Of a stretch of 63,239 bases of DNA, positions 53,686 through 61,870 are shown one piece after another. Source of the stretch: Acrocarpospora catenulata (GTDB lineage Bacteria; Actinomycetota; Actinomycetes; Streptosporangiales; Streptosporangiaceae); NCBI RefSeq assembly GCF_018476525.1, contig NZ_JAHCST010000054.1, forward strand, positions 1 through 63,239, given 5' to 3'. Numbering within the stretch: the first letter of the stretch is position 1; every line of letters begins with the position of its first letter. The notes beneath the pieces were generated by a model. It worked only from the letters and a program-made list of their open reading frames with translations. It did not search any database and was not told where the DNA came from. The translations under genes and the position numbers were made by a program.

Positions 53686-54974
53686 CGGCCCACCTTCGCC
53701 AGCTTCCGCCCCGCCCGGGCGATCCGCCCCAGCAGCTTCCGCCCCGGACTGACCGTGACAAGCCCGACCTCGGCCAGCCGCTGCGACCGCAGGTACCGCC
53801 GCACCTTCGGCAGCTCCCGCACGCAACTCTCGGCCACCGGCCGCAGCTGCGGGAACCGGTTCGGCTGGAGGCAGTAGGCCACCGCCTCCACCAGCGCGCC
53901 CACCTCACCGACCCGGACCGGCGGCGGCAGCAGCCCCCCTGCCGCGGTCAGCCGGGGCACGGTCGCGTCCACGATGGTGGCGGGCACCCGGTTGACGTTC
54001 CGGTACGGCCGCAGCCGCCGCAACACCAGCGGGCAGCCCACCGTGGCCACCGGCACGCCGAAGAAGTGCCGCACGGTCATCAGCCCGGTGGAGAACGCGC
54101 CCACCACCAGCTCCGGCCGGTGCGCCGCGACGCACACCTCGGCCGGCACCGTCTCCGGCGCCACGCTCAGCCGGATCCCCAGCTCCCCCGCCAGCCGGCG
54201 CAGCCCGGCCGCCTGCCGCCGCCCGGACACCGGATGGGGTTTGAAGAGCACGTGGCCGTACCCGCGGGCGGCCAGCCCGCGCAGCATCGTGGCGTGCAGC
54301 CGGTCCTCCTCCTGCCAGTCCAGGACGTGGGTGTCGGCCAGGCACTGGCCGAGGATGATCGCGTCGGCCTCCGGCACGCGCGGCACCACCTCCGCCACCT
54401 CGGCGACGACCTTCTCGAACTCCGCGTCCGGCACCGGCACCGCCGGGATCCGGCGCTCGGCCAGCAGGAGCGGGCGCAGCCCGGGAACCAGGTCCAGGTG
54501 GAGCAGCCGGGTGATCCGGGCGGCCAGCCGGGCGGGCACCGGGCTCCGGGCCGGGCCGTAGCCGCCCAGGCCCTCGGCGTACACGGTCACCGGGCAGTCG
54601 GGGAAGATCGTGGTCAGCGCGCGGGCCGGGGTCCAGCCGACCGGCTCCACCACCAGCTCGTCCACGCCGCCGGGCAGCTCCAGCTTCTCGCCGAGCAGCC
54701 GGGCCAGCAGCGGCCCCTGCTCGGGCGCCACCCGCACCCGCTCCGGGTGGTACGGGGCGATCAGCTCGTTCCACCACCACACCCGGTCGAACCGGTCGGC
54801 GATCCCGGCGAAGCCCGGAGCCTGGTGCGGGGAGCGCACGAGCTCCGGGATGAGCGCGTTGCTGGAGACCAGCAGCACCCGGCGGTCCGCGTCGCCGAAC
54901 TGCCCCGCGTCGATCGCGGCGGCCAGCGTCATCGCCCCGAACAGGGTCGAGGCGGAGAAGAGCTGGGTGGTCAC
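53682..54974 (-). CDS. POLYST-like (alpha-2,8-polysialyltransferase family) glycosyltransferase
   Basis: 430-residue predicted GT-B-type transferase, by its pattern (FSASTLFGAMTLAAAID, a central LFKPHPVSGRR, then GAFSTGLMTVRHFFGVPV) of the bacterial polysialyltransferase/capsule family. The HP and GAFSTG motifs correspond to catalytic and CMP-sugar-site residues in that family. No sialic-acid synthesis genes are visible, so another CMP-linked sugar or polyol is possible. GTG 54974 overlaps the stop of the following GT2 gene (GTGA). It is translationally coupled on both sides. Confidence 0.82.
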   Translation of the reverse strand: MTTQLFSASTLFGAMTLAAAIDAGQFGDADRRVLLVSSNALIPELVRSPHQAPGFAGIADRFDRVWWWNELIAPYHPERVRVAPEQGPLLARLLGEKLELPGGVDELVVEPVGWTPARALTTIFPDCPVTVYAEGLGGYGPARSPVPARLAARITRLLHLDLVPGLRPLLLAERRIPAVPVPDAEFEKVVAEVAEVVPRVPEADAIILGQCLADTHVLDWQEEDRLHATMLRGLAARGYGHVLFKPHPVSGRRQAAGLRRLAGELGIRLSVAPETVPAEVCVAAHRPELVVGAFSTGLMTVRHFFGVPVATVGCPLVLRRLRPYRNVNRVPATIVDATVPRLTAAGGLLPPPVRVGEVGALVEAVAYCLQPNRFPQLRPVAESCVRELPKVRRYLRSQRLAEVGLVTVSPGRKLLGRIARAGRKLAKVGR

Positions 54975-55903
54975 AGGAACCTCCTGAGCAGCGCCTCGCG
55001 GGCCGGCCCCAGCCTGGGCAGCGTCTCGGCGAGGACAGCGGGGGGAAGGGCGCGCAGGGTGGCCCGGGTGCGCTGGTCCAGCAGCTCCCTGACGTGCGGC
55101 ACGAGCCGCCCGCGCAGCCGGTGGTGGTACACGGTGAGCGCGCACAGGTTGTACACGGCCTTGCCGACCAGGGCCGGGTCCTCACCGGCGAGGTCGTCGA
55201 TGACGCCGAGATAGGCGTCGAAGAAGTGCAGCTGCCGCTCGTCGCCGATCTGGGTGAGCGAGGAGGGCACGCCACGCCGGTGGAAGACCCCGGCCAGGGG
55301 GGCCACCGCGTACGAGCTCGCCAGCCGGTGCAGCCGCCAGATCCAGGCCCGGTCCTCCGCCGTCTGCAGGTGCTCGGGGAAGGTGAGCACGCCCCAGTCG
55401 AGCAGCCGCCGGTGGTAGATCCCGGCCCACGGCATCGGATAGTCGACCATGCCCCGGGTGATGCCGTCCCGGGGGGCGAGCACCCGCCACCGGCGGCGTT
55501 CGGGGGCGCGGTGCACCTCCCGGCGGGTGCCGTGCACCCGGATGTGGTCCACCCGGACGAAGTCGCAGGCGGTGCGCTCCATCGCGGCGACCAGTTCCGG
55601 CAGGTAGCCGGGGGCGTACCAGTCGTCGCCGTCCAGGAAGGTGAGGTAGGTGCCGGAGGCGGCGGCCATGCCCAGGTTGCGGGCCCGGGACGGGCCGCCG
55701 GGGGTGGGGCTGGACAGCACGGTCAGCCCGGGCAGCTCGGCCTGGAAGCTCTCCGCCACCGCGCGGGTGTGGTCCACCGAGCCGTCGTCGACCACGATGT
55801 ACTCGAAGTCGTCGCGCGCGTTGCGGAGCAGCGAGGTGAGCGCGTCGGCGATGAAGCGCTCGCCGTCGCGGACCGGGACGATGACCGAGAGCGTGCGGGA
55901 CAT
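54971..55903 (-). CDS. GT2 glycosyltransferase
   Basis: 310-residue GT-A glycosyltransferase of family 2: N-terminal LSVIVPVRDGERF, nucleotide-sugar motif VVDDGSVDHT, DXD-like FLDGDDWYAPG, and a catalytic-region HLQTAEDRAWIW. No membrane segments, so it is cytoplasmic. ATG 55903 has AGGAG upstream. First gene of the three-gene coupled set with the POLYST-like and TagF-fusion enzymes; it probably adds sugars to the polymer or its linker. Confidence 0.93.
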   Translation of the reverse strand: MSRTLSVIVPVRDGERFIADALTSLLRNARDDFEYIVVDDGSVDHTRAVAESFQAELPGLTVLSSPTPGGPSRARNLGMAAASGTYLTFLDGDDWYAPGYLPELVAAMERTACDFVRVDHIRVHGTRREVHRAPERRRWRVLAPRDGITRGMVDYPMPWAGIYHRRLLDWGVLTFPEHLQTAEDRAWIWRLHRLASSYAVAPLAGVFHRRGVPSSLTQIGDERQLHFFDAYLGVIDDLAGEDPALVGKAVYNLCALTVYHHRLRGRLVPHVRELLDQRTRATLRALPPAVLAETLPRLGPAREALLRRFL

Positions 55904-56069
55904 CCTCGTAACTCCTAGGCGGCAGCGGATCAACCGGGCCAGCATCGCCGCGGGCGGCGGAGAAGAACGGGTTCTTGACGCATCCTTGGCGGAGAGCGCG
56001 GGCGCTCTTTCCCCAAGTGAGCCATACCGAAACCACGAAGGCGTTCAGAAAACTCCCAGGAGGTCACGT

Positions 56070-56075
56070 TAGTAT
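56070..56075 (+). promoter_or_regulatory. Candidate -10 box for the polysaccharide deacetylase gene
   Basis: TAGTAT lies 6 nt before the ATG at 56082. A good Shine-Dalgarno-like AGGAGG at 56058-56063 is too far from this ATG to serve it, which supports a leaderless start. Confidence 0.4.
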
Positions 56076-56081
56076 GCCGCA

Positions 56082-56858
56082 ATGCGCTCTCGTCACACCC
56101 TTACCGCTCTGGCCGCCTGCCTGACCCTGGCGCTGCTGCCAACGGCAGAGGCGCACGCGGCCCCCGGCAAACCCGCCAAACGCACGCCCTTCTGCAAGAC
56201 GCACAAGTGCATCGCACTGACCTTCGACGACGGCCCCTCGGAGAACACCACCCGGCTGCTGGCCACCCTGAAGAAGTACAAGGCGAAGGCGACCTTCTTC
56301 GTGATGGGCTCCCGGGTCAAGAAGCACCCGGTGCTCACCAAGAACATCGCCAAGGGCGGTCACGAGCTGGGGAACCACACCTGGAGCCACCCCTGGCTGA
56401 CCGACCTGGAGCCGTCGGCGATCTACAAAGAGATCAACGAGACCCAGAAGCTGATCAAGAAGCTGACCGGGAAGGCCCCCGTGCTCTTCCGGGCCCCCGG
56501 TGGGCTCACCGACGACGACGTGGTCGCGGTCGCCGCCAAGCTGAAGCTGGTGCAGATCCCGGGCACGACCTCCACCAAGGACTACATCCAGGACAACCGG
56601 AACGTCGTGTTCCTCACCACGGCCGCGCTGGAGGTGGCCGGGCAGGACCAGGTCGTGCTGATGCACGAGACGGTCAAGGAGACCGTGGACTCGATGCCGA
56701 AGGTGCTGAGCACCCTGCAGAAGCAGGGGTACTACTTCGTCACCGTCTCCAAGCTGCTGGAGGGCACCACGCTGGTGCCCGGTGAGCGTTACCCGCAGAC
56801 CGGGGTGAACGAGGTGGGCGAGGGCGACTACCCGGGCGATTCCAGCGGCGAGGTCTAA
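56082..56858 (+). CDS. Secreted polysaccharide deacetylase (CE4)
   Basis: 258-residue exported enzyme of the NodB/CE4 family. A signal peptide ends near EAHAAPG (about residue 27). Catalytic motifs: TFDDGP (base Asp and metal Asp), NHTWSH with two metal His, RAPGG and the late VVLMHET. It removes acetyl groups from peptidoglycan, chitin-like or wall-polymer sugars outside the cell. A basic region follows the signal. It is divergent from the GT2 gene and converges on the acyltransferase (3-nt overlap). Confidence 0.93.
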   Translation: MRSRHTLTALAACLTLALLPTAEAHAAPGKPAKRTPFCKTHKCIALTFDDGPSENTTRLLATLKKYKAKATFFVMGSRVKKHPVLTKNIAKGGHELGNHTWSHPWLTDLEPSAIYKEINETQKLIKKLTGKAPVLFRAPGGLTDDDVVAVAAKLKLVQIPGTTSTKDYIQDNRNVVFLTTAALEVAGQDQVVLMHETVKETVDSMPKVLSTLQKQGYYFVTVSKLLEGTTLVPGERYPQTGVNEVGEGDYPGDSSGEV

Positions 56859-58066
56859 CCCCTGCCGTACCTCTTGGCCAGGCGCCGCCCCAGGCGCTGC
56901 GCCGGGCCCTCCACCAGCGTGTACGTCACCCAACTGAGCGCCAGCAGCACGGCCAGGTAACCGGTGGCCAGGGCAATCCTGGCGGGCAGCGGGAGCCCCC
57001 GCATGTCGCCGGCGATCTCGTGCAGCAGCCGGAGCAGCGGGTGGTGGAGCAGGTAGATCGAGTAGCTGATCAGGCCGAGCCAGGCCAGCACACCCGGCAT
57101 CCTGCGGTGCCGGAGCGCCCGGGCGGCGACGAAGGTGGCGGCGGCCAGGGCCAGGGTGGTGATCCAGACGTCGGGCTGCACCCACCACCAGCCGGCCTGG
57201 ATGGACCAGACCGGGGAGACGGCCACCAGGGCGGCGGCGGCGAGCACCGGCCAGAGCGAGCCGGTGCCCTGCTCCCAGCGGTAGACGGCGGTGCCGGTGA
57301 ACATCACGGCGAGGATGGCCGCGCCGAACCAGGGCACGTAGCCGCTGAGCAGCAGCAGGCCGATCCCCATGGCGCCCAGCGTGTACGCCGCCGTAGTCCG
57401 GAAATTTCCGGACAGCAGGCAGTACATGCCGATGACGAAGGCCGCCCCCGAGACGACGGCCGGCCACGGCCCGCCGAGCAGCGGCGCGTCCACCACCATC
57501 CCCACCGCGACCGCCACCACCCCGAAGGCGATGGCGATCTGGCCACTGGCCCGGTGCACCCCCTTGACGAAGAGGGCGGTCACCAGCAGGTAGAACACCA
57601 TCTCGTAGGAGAGCGTCCACATCGGGTCGGCCAGACCGCCCACGTGCACGACGTCCAGCAGCATGCTCAGATGCGCGGCGACCCCCGACAGGTCCCTGGG
57701 CACCTGGGGCCGGACCGGGATCCAGATCGCGATCACCAACGCGATGACGATCACCAGCAAGTACAACGGATAGAGACGAAATATCCGACTTATCCAGAAA
57801 AGTCGGATGTCGCCGCGGGATTCCAGGCTGGCGGGGATGATGTAGCCGCTGACCAGGAAGAAGACCAGCACGCCGTACATGCCCAGGTTGAACCAGTACG
57901 GCCGAAGTCCCGGCAGGATCCACGGGAACATGTGCTCGGCCACCACGGCGAGCGCCCCCAGCCCCCGCAACGCGTCCAGCCACGCCATCCGCGACCGGGT
58001 GACACCCGCGGGGGTCGACGGCGGCACGGTCGGCGGCGCGGCAAGGGCACTCTGCGGGGAAATCAC
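56855..58066 (-). CDS. Acyltransferase 3 family membrane protein
   Basis: 403-residue polytopic protein with about ten hydrophobic helices and the family N-terminal motif MAWLDALRGLGALAVVAEH followed by FFLVSGYII. Such enzymes O-acylate cell-surface glycans, lipids or antibiotics using acyl-CoA from the cytoplasm. Paired convergently with a deacetylase in a surface-polymer locus, it is a good candidate for polymer decoration. GTG 58066 lacks a Shine-Dalgarno and is preceded by TAGTTT 7 nt upstream. Confidence 0.92.
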   Translation of the reverse strand: MISPQSALAAPPTVPPSTPAGVTRSRMAWLDALRGLGALAVVAEHMFPWILPGLRPYWFNLGMYGVLVFFLVSGYIIPASLESRGDIRLFWISRIFRLYPLYLLVIVIALVIAIWIPVRPQVPRDLSGVAAHLSMLLDVVHVGGLADPMWTLSYEMVFYLLVTALFVKGVHRASGQIAIAFGVVAVAVGMVVDAPLLGGPWPAVVSGAAFVIGMYCLLSGNFRTTAAYTLGAMGIGLLLLSGYVPWFGAAILAVMFTGTAVYRWEQGTGSLWPVLAAAALVAVSPVWSIQAGWWWVQPDVWITTLALAAATFVAARALRHRRMPGVLAWLGLISYSIYLLHHPLLRLLHEIAGDMRGLPLPARIALATGYLAVLLALSWVTYTLVEGPAQRLGRRLAKRYGRG

Positions 58067-58073
58067 CCGGGCT

Positions 58074-58079
58074 AAACTA
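58074..58079 (-). promoter_or_regulatory. Candidate -10 box for the leaderless acyltransferase gene
   Basis: TAGTTT on the minus strand, 7 nt before the GTG at 58066. No -35 recognised. Confidence 0.35.
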
Positions 58080-58160
58080 CCCGCCCCGCGAACCGCACAC
58101 CGCCCGGATTAGCCTGATTGGCCGCCTTTGCCGCCCAACCTTGGCGAGATCATTGACAGC

Positions 58161-59717
58161 TCACTCCCACTCGATGGTGCCGGGCGGCTTGCTGGTGACG
58201 TCCAGCGTGACCCGGTTGATCTCGCGCACCTCGTTGGTGATCCGGGTCGAGATCCGGGAGAGCACCTCGTACGGCACCCGCGCCCAGTCGGCGGTCATCG
58301 CGTCCTCCGAGGTGACCGGGCGGAGCACCACCGGGTGGCCGTAGGTGCGTCCGTCGCCCTGCACGCCCACCGAGCGCACGTCGGCCAGCAGCACCACCGG
58401 GCACTGCCAGATCTCCCGGTCGAGACCGGCCCTGGTCAGCTCCTCGCGCGCGATCGCGTCGGCCTCGCGCAGCACGTCCAGCCGGTCCTTGGTCACCTCG
58501 CCGATGATGCGGATGCCCAGGCCGGGACCGGGGAACGGCTGGCGCCAGACCATCGCCGGGGGCAGGCCCAGCTCCGCCCCGGCCTGCCGCACCTCGTCCT
58601 TGAACAGCGCGCGGAGCGGCTCGACCAGGGTGAACTTCAGATCCTCCGGCAGGCCGCCGACGTTGTGGTGGGACTTGATGTTGGCGGTGCCGGTGCCACC
58701 GCCGGACTCCACCACGTCGGGGTAGAGCGTGCCCTGCACCAGGAAGTCGACCGGGCCGTCGGCCAGGATGGCGCGCTGCTCGTCCTCGAAGACCCGGATG
58801 AACTCGCGGCCGATGATCTTGCGCTTCTCCTCGGGGTCGGTCACCCCGGACAGCGCCTTCAGGAAGCGCTCCGCCGCGTCCACCACCCGGAGCTTCACCC
58901 CGGTGACGGCCACGAAGTCCTCCTCGACCTGCGCGGCCTCGCCCTTGCGCAGCAGCCCGTGGTCGACGAAGACGCAGGTCAACCGGTCCCCGATGGCGCG
59001 CTGCACGATCGCGGCGGCGACCGCGGAGTCCACCCCGCCGGAGAGCGCGCAGATCGCCCGGCCCTCGCCGACCTGCTCCCGGACGGCCGCGATCGCGTCC
59101 TCCACGATGTTGAGCATGGTCCAGCTGGGGCGGCAGCCGGCCGCGTGCAGGAAGTGGCGGAGCACCGCCTGGCCGTGCTCGGAGTGCATCACCTCGGGGT
59201 GGAACTGCACACCGTACAGACCGCGGGCGACGTCCTCGAAGCCGGCGACCGGGGTGTCGGCGGTGGAGGCGGTGACCGTGAAGCCGCCGGGGGCGGCGAC
59301 CACCGAGTCGCCGTGGGACATCCAGACCTGCTGGGCGGCCGGCAGCCCGGCGAAGAGCATGCCCTCCCTGAGCACGGTCAGCGCCGTGCCCCCGAACTCC
59401 GCCGCCCCGGTCCGGGCCACCCGGCCGCCCAACTCGCGGGCCATGACCTGGAAGCCGTAGCAGATGCCGAAGATCGGCACCCCGGTCTCGAAGAGCCCTT
59501 CCGGCGCGGCGGGGGCGCCCTCCGCGTACACCGACGAGGGGCCGCCGGACAGGATGATGGCCTTGGGATTCTTGGCCATCATCTCGGCGACCGGCATGCT
59601 CGACGGCACGATCTCGGAGTAGACGTGGCACTCTCGGACCCGTCGCGCGATCAGCTGCGCGTACTGCGCGCCAAAATCGACGACCAGGACGGTGTCGAAC
59701 TCCGAACCGACGGACAC
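58161..59717 (-). CDS. guaA: GMP synthase (glutamine-hydrolysing)
   Basis: Amination of XMP to GMP. The 518-residue protein has a class I glutamine amidotransferase domain (GICYGFQ with catalytic Cys, FHPEV with His), an ATP-pyrophosphatase domain ([12 protein letters not shown]) and the C-terminal dimerisation domain ending in [10 protein letters not shown] chose the GTG at 59717, which has GGGGGGA 6 nt upstream; the ATG at 59732 would place that Shine-Dalgarno inside the coding region. Full length and complete. Confidence 0.97.
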   Translation of the reverse strand: MSVGSEFDTVLVVDFGAQYAQLIARRVRECHVYSEIVPSSMPVAEMMAKNPKAIILSGGPSSVYAEGAPAAPEGLFETGVPIFGICYGFQVMARELGGRVARTGAAEFGGTALTVLREGMLFAGLPAAQQVWMSHGDSVVAAPGGFTVTASTADTPVAGFEDVARGLYGVQFHPEVMHSEHGQAVLRHFLHAAGCRPSWTMLNIVEDAIAAVREQVGEGRAICALSGGVDSAVAAAIVQRAIGDRLTCVFVDHGLLRKGEAAQVEEDFVAVTGVKLRVVDAAERFLKALSGVTDPEEKRKIIGREFIRVFEDEQRAILADGPVDFLVQGTLYPDVVESGGGTGTANIKSHHNVGGLPEDLKFTLVEPLRALFKDEVRQAGAELGLPPAMVWRQPFPGPGLGIRIIGEVTKDRLDVLREADAIAREELTRAGLDREIWQCPVVLLADVRSVGVQGDGRTYGHPVVLRPVTSEDAMTADWARVPYEVLSRISTRITNEVREINRVTLDVTSKPPGTIEWE

Positions 59718-59833
59718 GGCGGATCCCCCCATGTGAGAGCTGCGGTCCGGCCAGTCTATCGACCCCGGGCGGAATTATTTCCCCCCGCCCGCCGCTGGCT
59801 CAGTAGGGGGTTAACCAGGCAAAAGGAGCGACC

Positions 59834-59986
59834 ATGAGCATTGCGGCCATAGCCGCTGGAGCGACCGAAACCACCCTGCCACTGGGAAAAGCCACGGCCT
59901 CCCCCCGGGCCAACCCACTTGCCACCGACGCTATCGACGCCTCCCCCGGCCCGGTGTCCAACGCCGCCGTCCCCGTCCGCCGCTAG
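59834..59986 (+). CDS. Small 50-aa open frame with strong Shine-Dalgarno, possible broken gene
   Basis: The ATG has AAAAGGAG 5-6 nt upstream, among the best ribosome sites in the window. The peptide is Ala/Thr/Pro-rich (starts MSIAAIAAGATETTLP, ends AVPVRR) and stops at TAG 59984-59986. After the stop the same phase stays open and strongly GC-ending for about 28 codons, through TWETCAGCHV, which contains a CxxCH motif. This may be a pseudogene with a nonsense mutation, a short functional peptide, or chance. No family recognised. Confidence 0.45.
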   Translation: MSIAAIAAGATETTLPLGKATASPRANPLATDAIDASPGPVSNAAVPVRR

Positions 59987-60220
59987 TTCCCCGAGGCCCG
60001 CTACGCCCGCGCCTCCCCCGGCCGTACCTGGGAAACCTGCGCCGGCTGCCACGTCATCCCCGGCGGCTCCTTATCTGTTGCCGAGGAAGCACCTGCCGAG
60101 CACAGGAGCTCCCGACTCCTGACCGGCGAACACCACAGGAGCCCCGGGCTTGGTGCCACAGGACCCCCAACCGCCCGCCAGAGGACTACGCGAGCATCCT
60201 GACGACCTTATTACCGGGCC
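59987..60220. other. Intergenic region following the small open frame
   Basis: 234 nt without an intact gene. The first 85 nt or so look coding in the phase of the interrupted small frame. The rest is less GC3-biased and contains a short stem (caggag / ctcctg around 60103-60121) and repeated cacaggagc motifs (near 60101 and 60134). No promoter or RNA gene recognised. Confidence 0.4.
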
Positions 60221-61777
60221 TTACTTCAAATGGATCCGGCGCATCGTCTTGAGCATCGCCGACAGGGTGTCGGCGTACCTGTCGTAAGCCATGCCGAAAA
60301 CCGGTTCCAGCCCGAGCCAACCGGCCTGGCTGGCCACGGTCTGGACTTCGGTGTACTTGAGCAGACCCTCACTGCCGTGGCGACGTGAAAGGCCGGAGGA
60401 TTTCATGCCGCCCATGGGGGCGTCGTAGGAGCCGTACGCCGAGGCGTAGCCCTCGTTGATGTTGACCGTGCCGGATTTGAGCTGGGCGGCGAGGGACTGG
60501 GCGCGGGAGGAGCTGCGGGACCAGACGGAGGCGTTGAGGCCGTAGGCGGAGTCGTTGGCGAGGGTGAGGGCCTCGGCTTCGGTGCGGAAGCGGTAGAGGG
60601 CGACTACCGGGCCGAAGGTTTCGGCGCGGCAGAGGTCCATGTCGTCGGTGACGTTTTCGAGGATGGTGGGTTCGTAGAAGAAGGGCCCGAGGTCGGGCCG
60701 GGGTTTGCCGCCGGTGAGGACCTTGGCGCCCTTGGCGACGGCGTCCTCGACGTGGGCGGTGACCGCGTCGAGCTGGCGTTGCGAGGTGAGGGAGCCCATC
60801 TGGATGCCCCAGTCCATGCCGGCGCCCAGCTTCATGTTCTGCGCCGCCCGGACAAACTTGTCCACGAAATCCGGATAAATGCTGTCTTGGACGTAGAGGC
60901 GTTCGACGGAGAGGCAGAGCTGCCCGGCGTTGGTGAAACACGCCCGCATCGCCCCGCGTACGGCCTGGTCGAGGTCGGCGTCGTCGAGGACGATCATCGG
61001 GTTCTTGCCGCCGAGTTCCAGCGAGCACCCGATCAGCCGCTTGGCCGCCTCCTCGGCGATCTTCCGCCCACCCCGGGTGGACCCGGTGAACGCCACGTAG
61101 TCGGCCCCGTCGAGCAGCGCGTCCCCGATGTCGGCGGGCTCGCCGAGGACCACCTGCCAGATGTCCTCCGGCATGCCCAGCTCGATCAGCAGCGAGATCG
61201 TCCAGAGGGTGGAGAGGGCGGTCTGCGTGTCCGGTTTGTGGACCACGGTGTTCCCGGCCAGCAGCGCCGGCACCACGTCGGTGACCCCGAGCGAGAGCGG
61301 ATAGTTCCACGGGCTGATCAGCGCCACCGTCCCCTTGGGATGGCGGAGTTCGGTCACCCGGGTGGCCACGGGGAAGAGCCCGGCCCGCCGCTTCGGGGCC
61401 AGCAGCCCCGGCGCCCGGCGCACGTAGTAGAGCGTGCACATGGCGACGTCGGCCACCTCCTCGTACGCGTGCCGCCGCGCCTTGCCCGTCTCCAGCTGCA
61501 CGATGTCGAGGATCTCGCCGCGCCGGTCGAGGATCGCGTCGTGCAGCCGCTCGAACGGCCGGGCGCGCTCCCTGGGAGAGAGTGCCGCCCACTCGCTCGC
61601 GGCGGCCCTGGCCTTGGCGTACGCGCGGCGCACGTCCTCAGGCGTCGAGACGGGGAGATCCGCGAGAGGGGCGCCGGTTAACGGCGTCGGCACGGTGACG
61701 GTCTTGCCTTCCGAGGTCACCCGCGCGGTCAGCCGGTCAAGGAGATCAGGGTCGAGTGTCCGAATTTCACCAGCCAT
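60221..61777 (-). CDS. gabD2: Succinate-semialdehyde dehydrogenase, GabD2-type
   Basis: NAD(P)-dependent aldehyde dehydrogenase, 518 residues, close in length and sequence pattern to the mycobacterial GabD2 group (PKGTVALISPWNYP, LELGGKNPMIV with the catalytic Glu, NAGQLCLSVER with the catalytic Cys, PMGGMKSSGLSRRHG). It converts succinic semialdehyde to succinate, feeding the TCA cycle. The ATG at 61777 has no Shine-Dalgarno; TATTCT ends 6 nt upstream. Substrate is inferred by similarity. Divergent from the second Ser/Thr kinase gene, 93 nt apart. Confidence 0.9.
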   Translation of the reverse strand: MAGEIRTLDPDLLDRLTARVTSEGKTVTVPTPLTGAPLADLPVSTPEDVRRAYAKARAAASEWAALSPRERARPFERLHDAILDRRGEILDIVQLETGKARRHAYEEVADVAMCTLYYVRRAPGLLAPKRRAGLFPVATRVTELRHPKGTVALISPWNYPLSLGVTDVVPALLAGNTVVHKPDTQTALSTLWTISLLIELGMPEDIWQVVLGEPADIGDALLDGADYVAFTGSTRGGRKIAEEAAKRLIGCSLELGGKNPMIVLDDADLDQAVRGAMRACFTNAGQLCLSVERLYVQDSIYPDFVDKFVRAAQNMKLGAGMDWGIQMGSLTSQRQLDAVTAHVEDAVAKGAKVLTGGKPRPDLGPFFYEPTILENVTDDMDLCRAETFGPVVALYRFRTEAEALTLANDSAYGLNASVWSRSSSRAQSLAAQLKSGTVNINEGYASAYGSYDAPMGGMKSSGLSRRHGSEGLLKYTEVQTVASQAGWLGLEPVFGMAYDRYADTLSAMLKTMRRIHLK

Positions 61778-61783
61778 GTCAGA

Positions 61784-61789
61784 AGAATA
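61784..61789 (-). promoter_or_regulatory. Candidate -10 box for the leaderless gabD2-like gene
   Basis: TATTCT on the minus strand followed by 6 nt and the ATG. The same hexamer and spacing are found at 50747-50752. Confidence 0.45.
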
Positions 61790-61870
61790 TTCGGGAGGAC
61801 TCCCGCCCGGTAGTACAACCATCGGGACACGAAGGTTCCGCCTCGTCGCCCTTGGGCCGACAATCCTTGT

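Noticed and set aside
50692-53877. A 1061-codon plus-strand open frame
   Set aside because: It is the exact antisense of the TagF-fusion gene, with low-complexity Gly/Val/Gln/Arg translation and no ribosome site.
53682-54974. Sialic-acid capsule synthesis implied by the POLYST-like gene
   Set aside because: No NeuA, NeuB or NeuC-type genes are present, so the family name alone does not support polysialic acid.
59756-60052. A 98-codon minus-strand frame opposite the small SD-led frame
   Set aside because: Gly-rich translation without ribosome site or family pattern; the plus-strand frame has the better start signal.
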